40,264 nucleotides of DNA, from assembly GCA_913044115.1 (NCBI GenBank), contig CAJWNO010000005.1, forward strand, positions 1 through 40,264. The letters are read 5' to 3'. Numbering within the stretch: the first letter of the stretch is position 1; each line of letters begins with the position of its first letter. Origin of the DNA: an uncultured Gammaproteobacteria bacterium. GTDB lineage: Bacteria; Pseudomonadota; Gammaproteobacteria; Magnimaribacterales; TMED112. The position numbers and the translations under genes are program-made. Shown in pieces: positions 40,146 through 40,264 of this stretch. The notes under the pieces are model-generated. The model was not told the origin of the DNA. It ran no database searches and saw only the letters and a program-made list of their open reading frames with translations.

Positions 40146-40264
40146 ATGTCAAAAAATAAGCAAGGGAAAAAACACATCCACATTCTTGACGGAATGTCAC
40201 TTTACACTAGAGATAAATCTCCTTTTTTCTGGGGATATTTAAACATTGAAGGTGAGATTCATAA
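40146..40264 (+). CDS. 5' end of an integrase/tyrosine recombinase-like ORF (truncated by window; alternative ATG at 40194)
   Basis: MSKNKQGKKHIHILDGMSLYTRDKSPFFWGYLNIEGEIH resembles integrase N-terminal 'SLYxRxxSPFWxxxxxIxGK' pattern; no stop before the window end. Confidence 0.45.
   Translation, partial: MSKNKQGKKHIHILDGMSLYTRDKSPFFWGYLNIEGEIH

Overview
The window is an AT-rich, very compact bacterial chromosome segment. Gene order and protein families fit a streamlined marine gammaproteobacterium, possibly SAR86-like; that assignment is inference from sequence character, not a search. Most of it is conserved housekeeping: tRNA-fMet/rimP-nusA-infB-rbfA-truB-rpsO-pnp; ychF-pth-rplY-prs-tRNA-Gln-ispE-lolB, head to head with hemA-prfA-prmC; gatCAB; mreBCD-yhdP-like; mgtE; lptB-lptA-kdsD; mlaC-murA; a DegS/HtrA-like protease; rplM-rpsI. 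Accessory stretches are (i) a citrulline/arginine-type hydrolase next to an ornithine aminotransferase, a GtrA-like protein and an FAD oxidase, (ii) two tandem, apparently paralogous small hydrophobic proteins separated by a perfect hairpin, (iii) a GH84-like glycosidase / acyl-CoA ligase / MaoC / beta-propeller / MBL-fold block, and (iv) the right edge, where a truncated integrase-like ORF starts downstream of rpsI and is preceded by two copies of a TTTGAACA...TGTTCAAA inverted repeat flanking a promoter-like sequence. Item (iv) is the best candidate for a mobile-element boundary and item (ii) for an undescribed small-protein pair. I did not see a CRISPR array, rRNA or a recognisable complete novel defence system.
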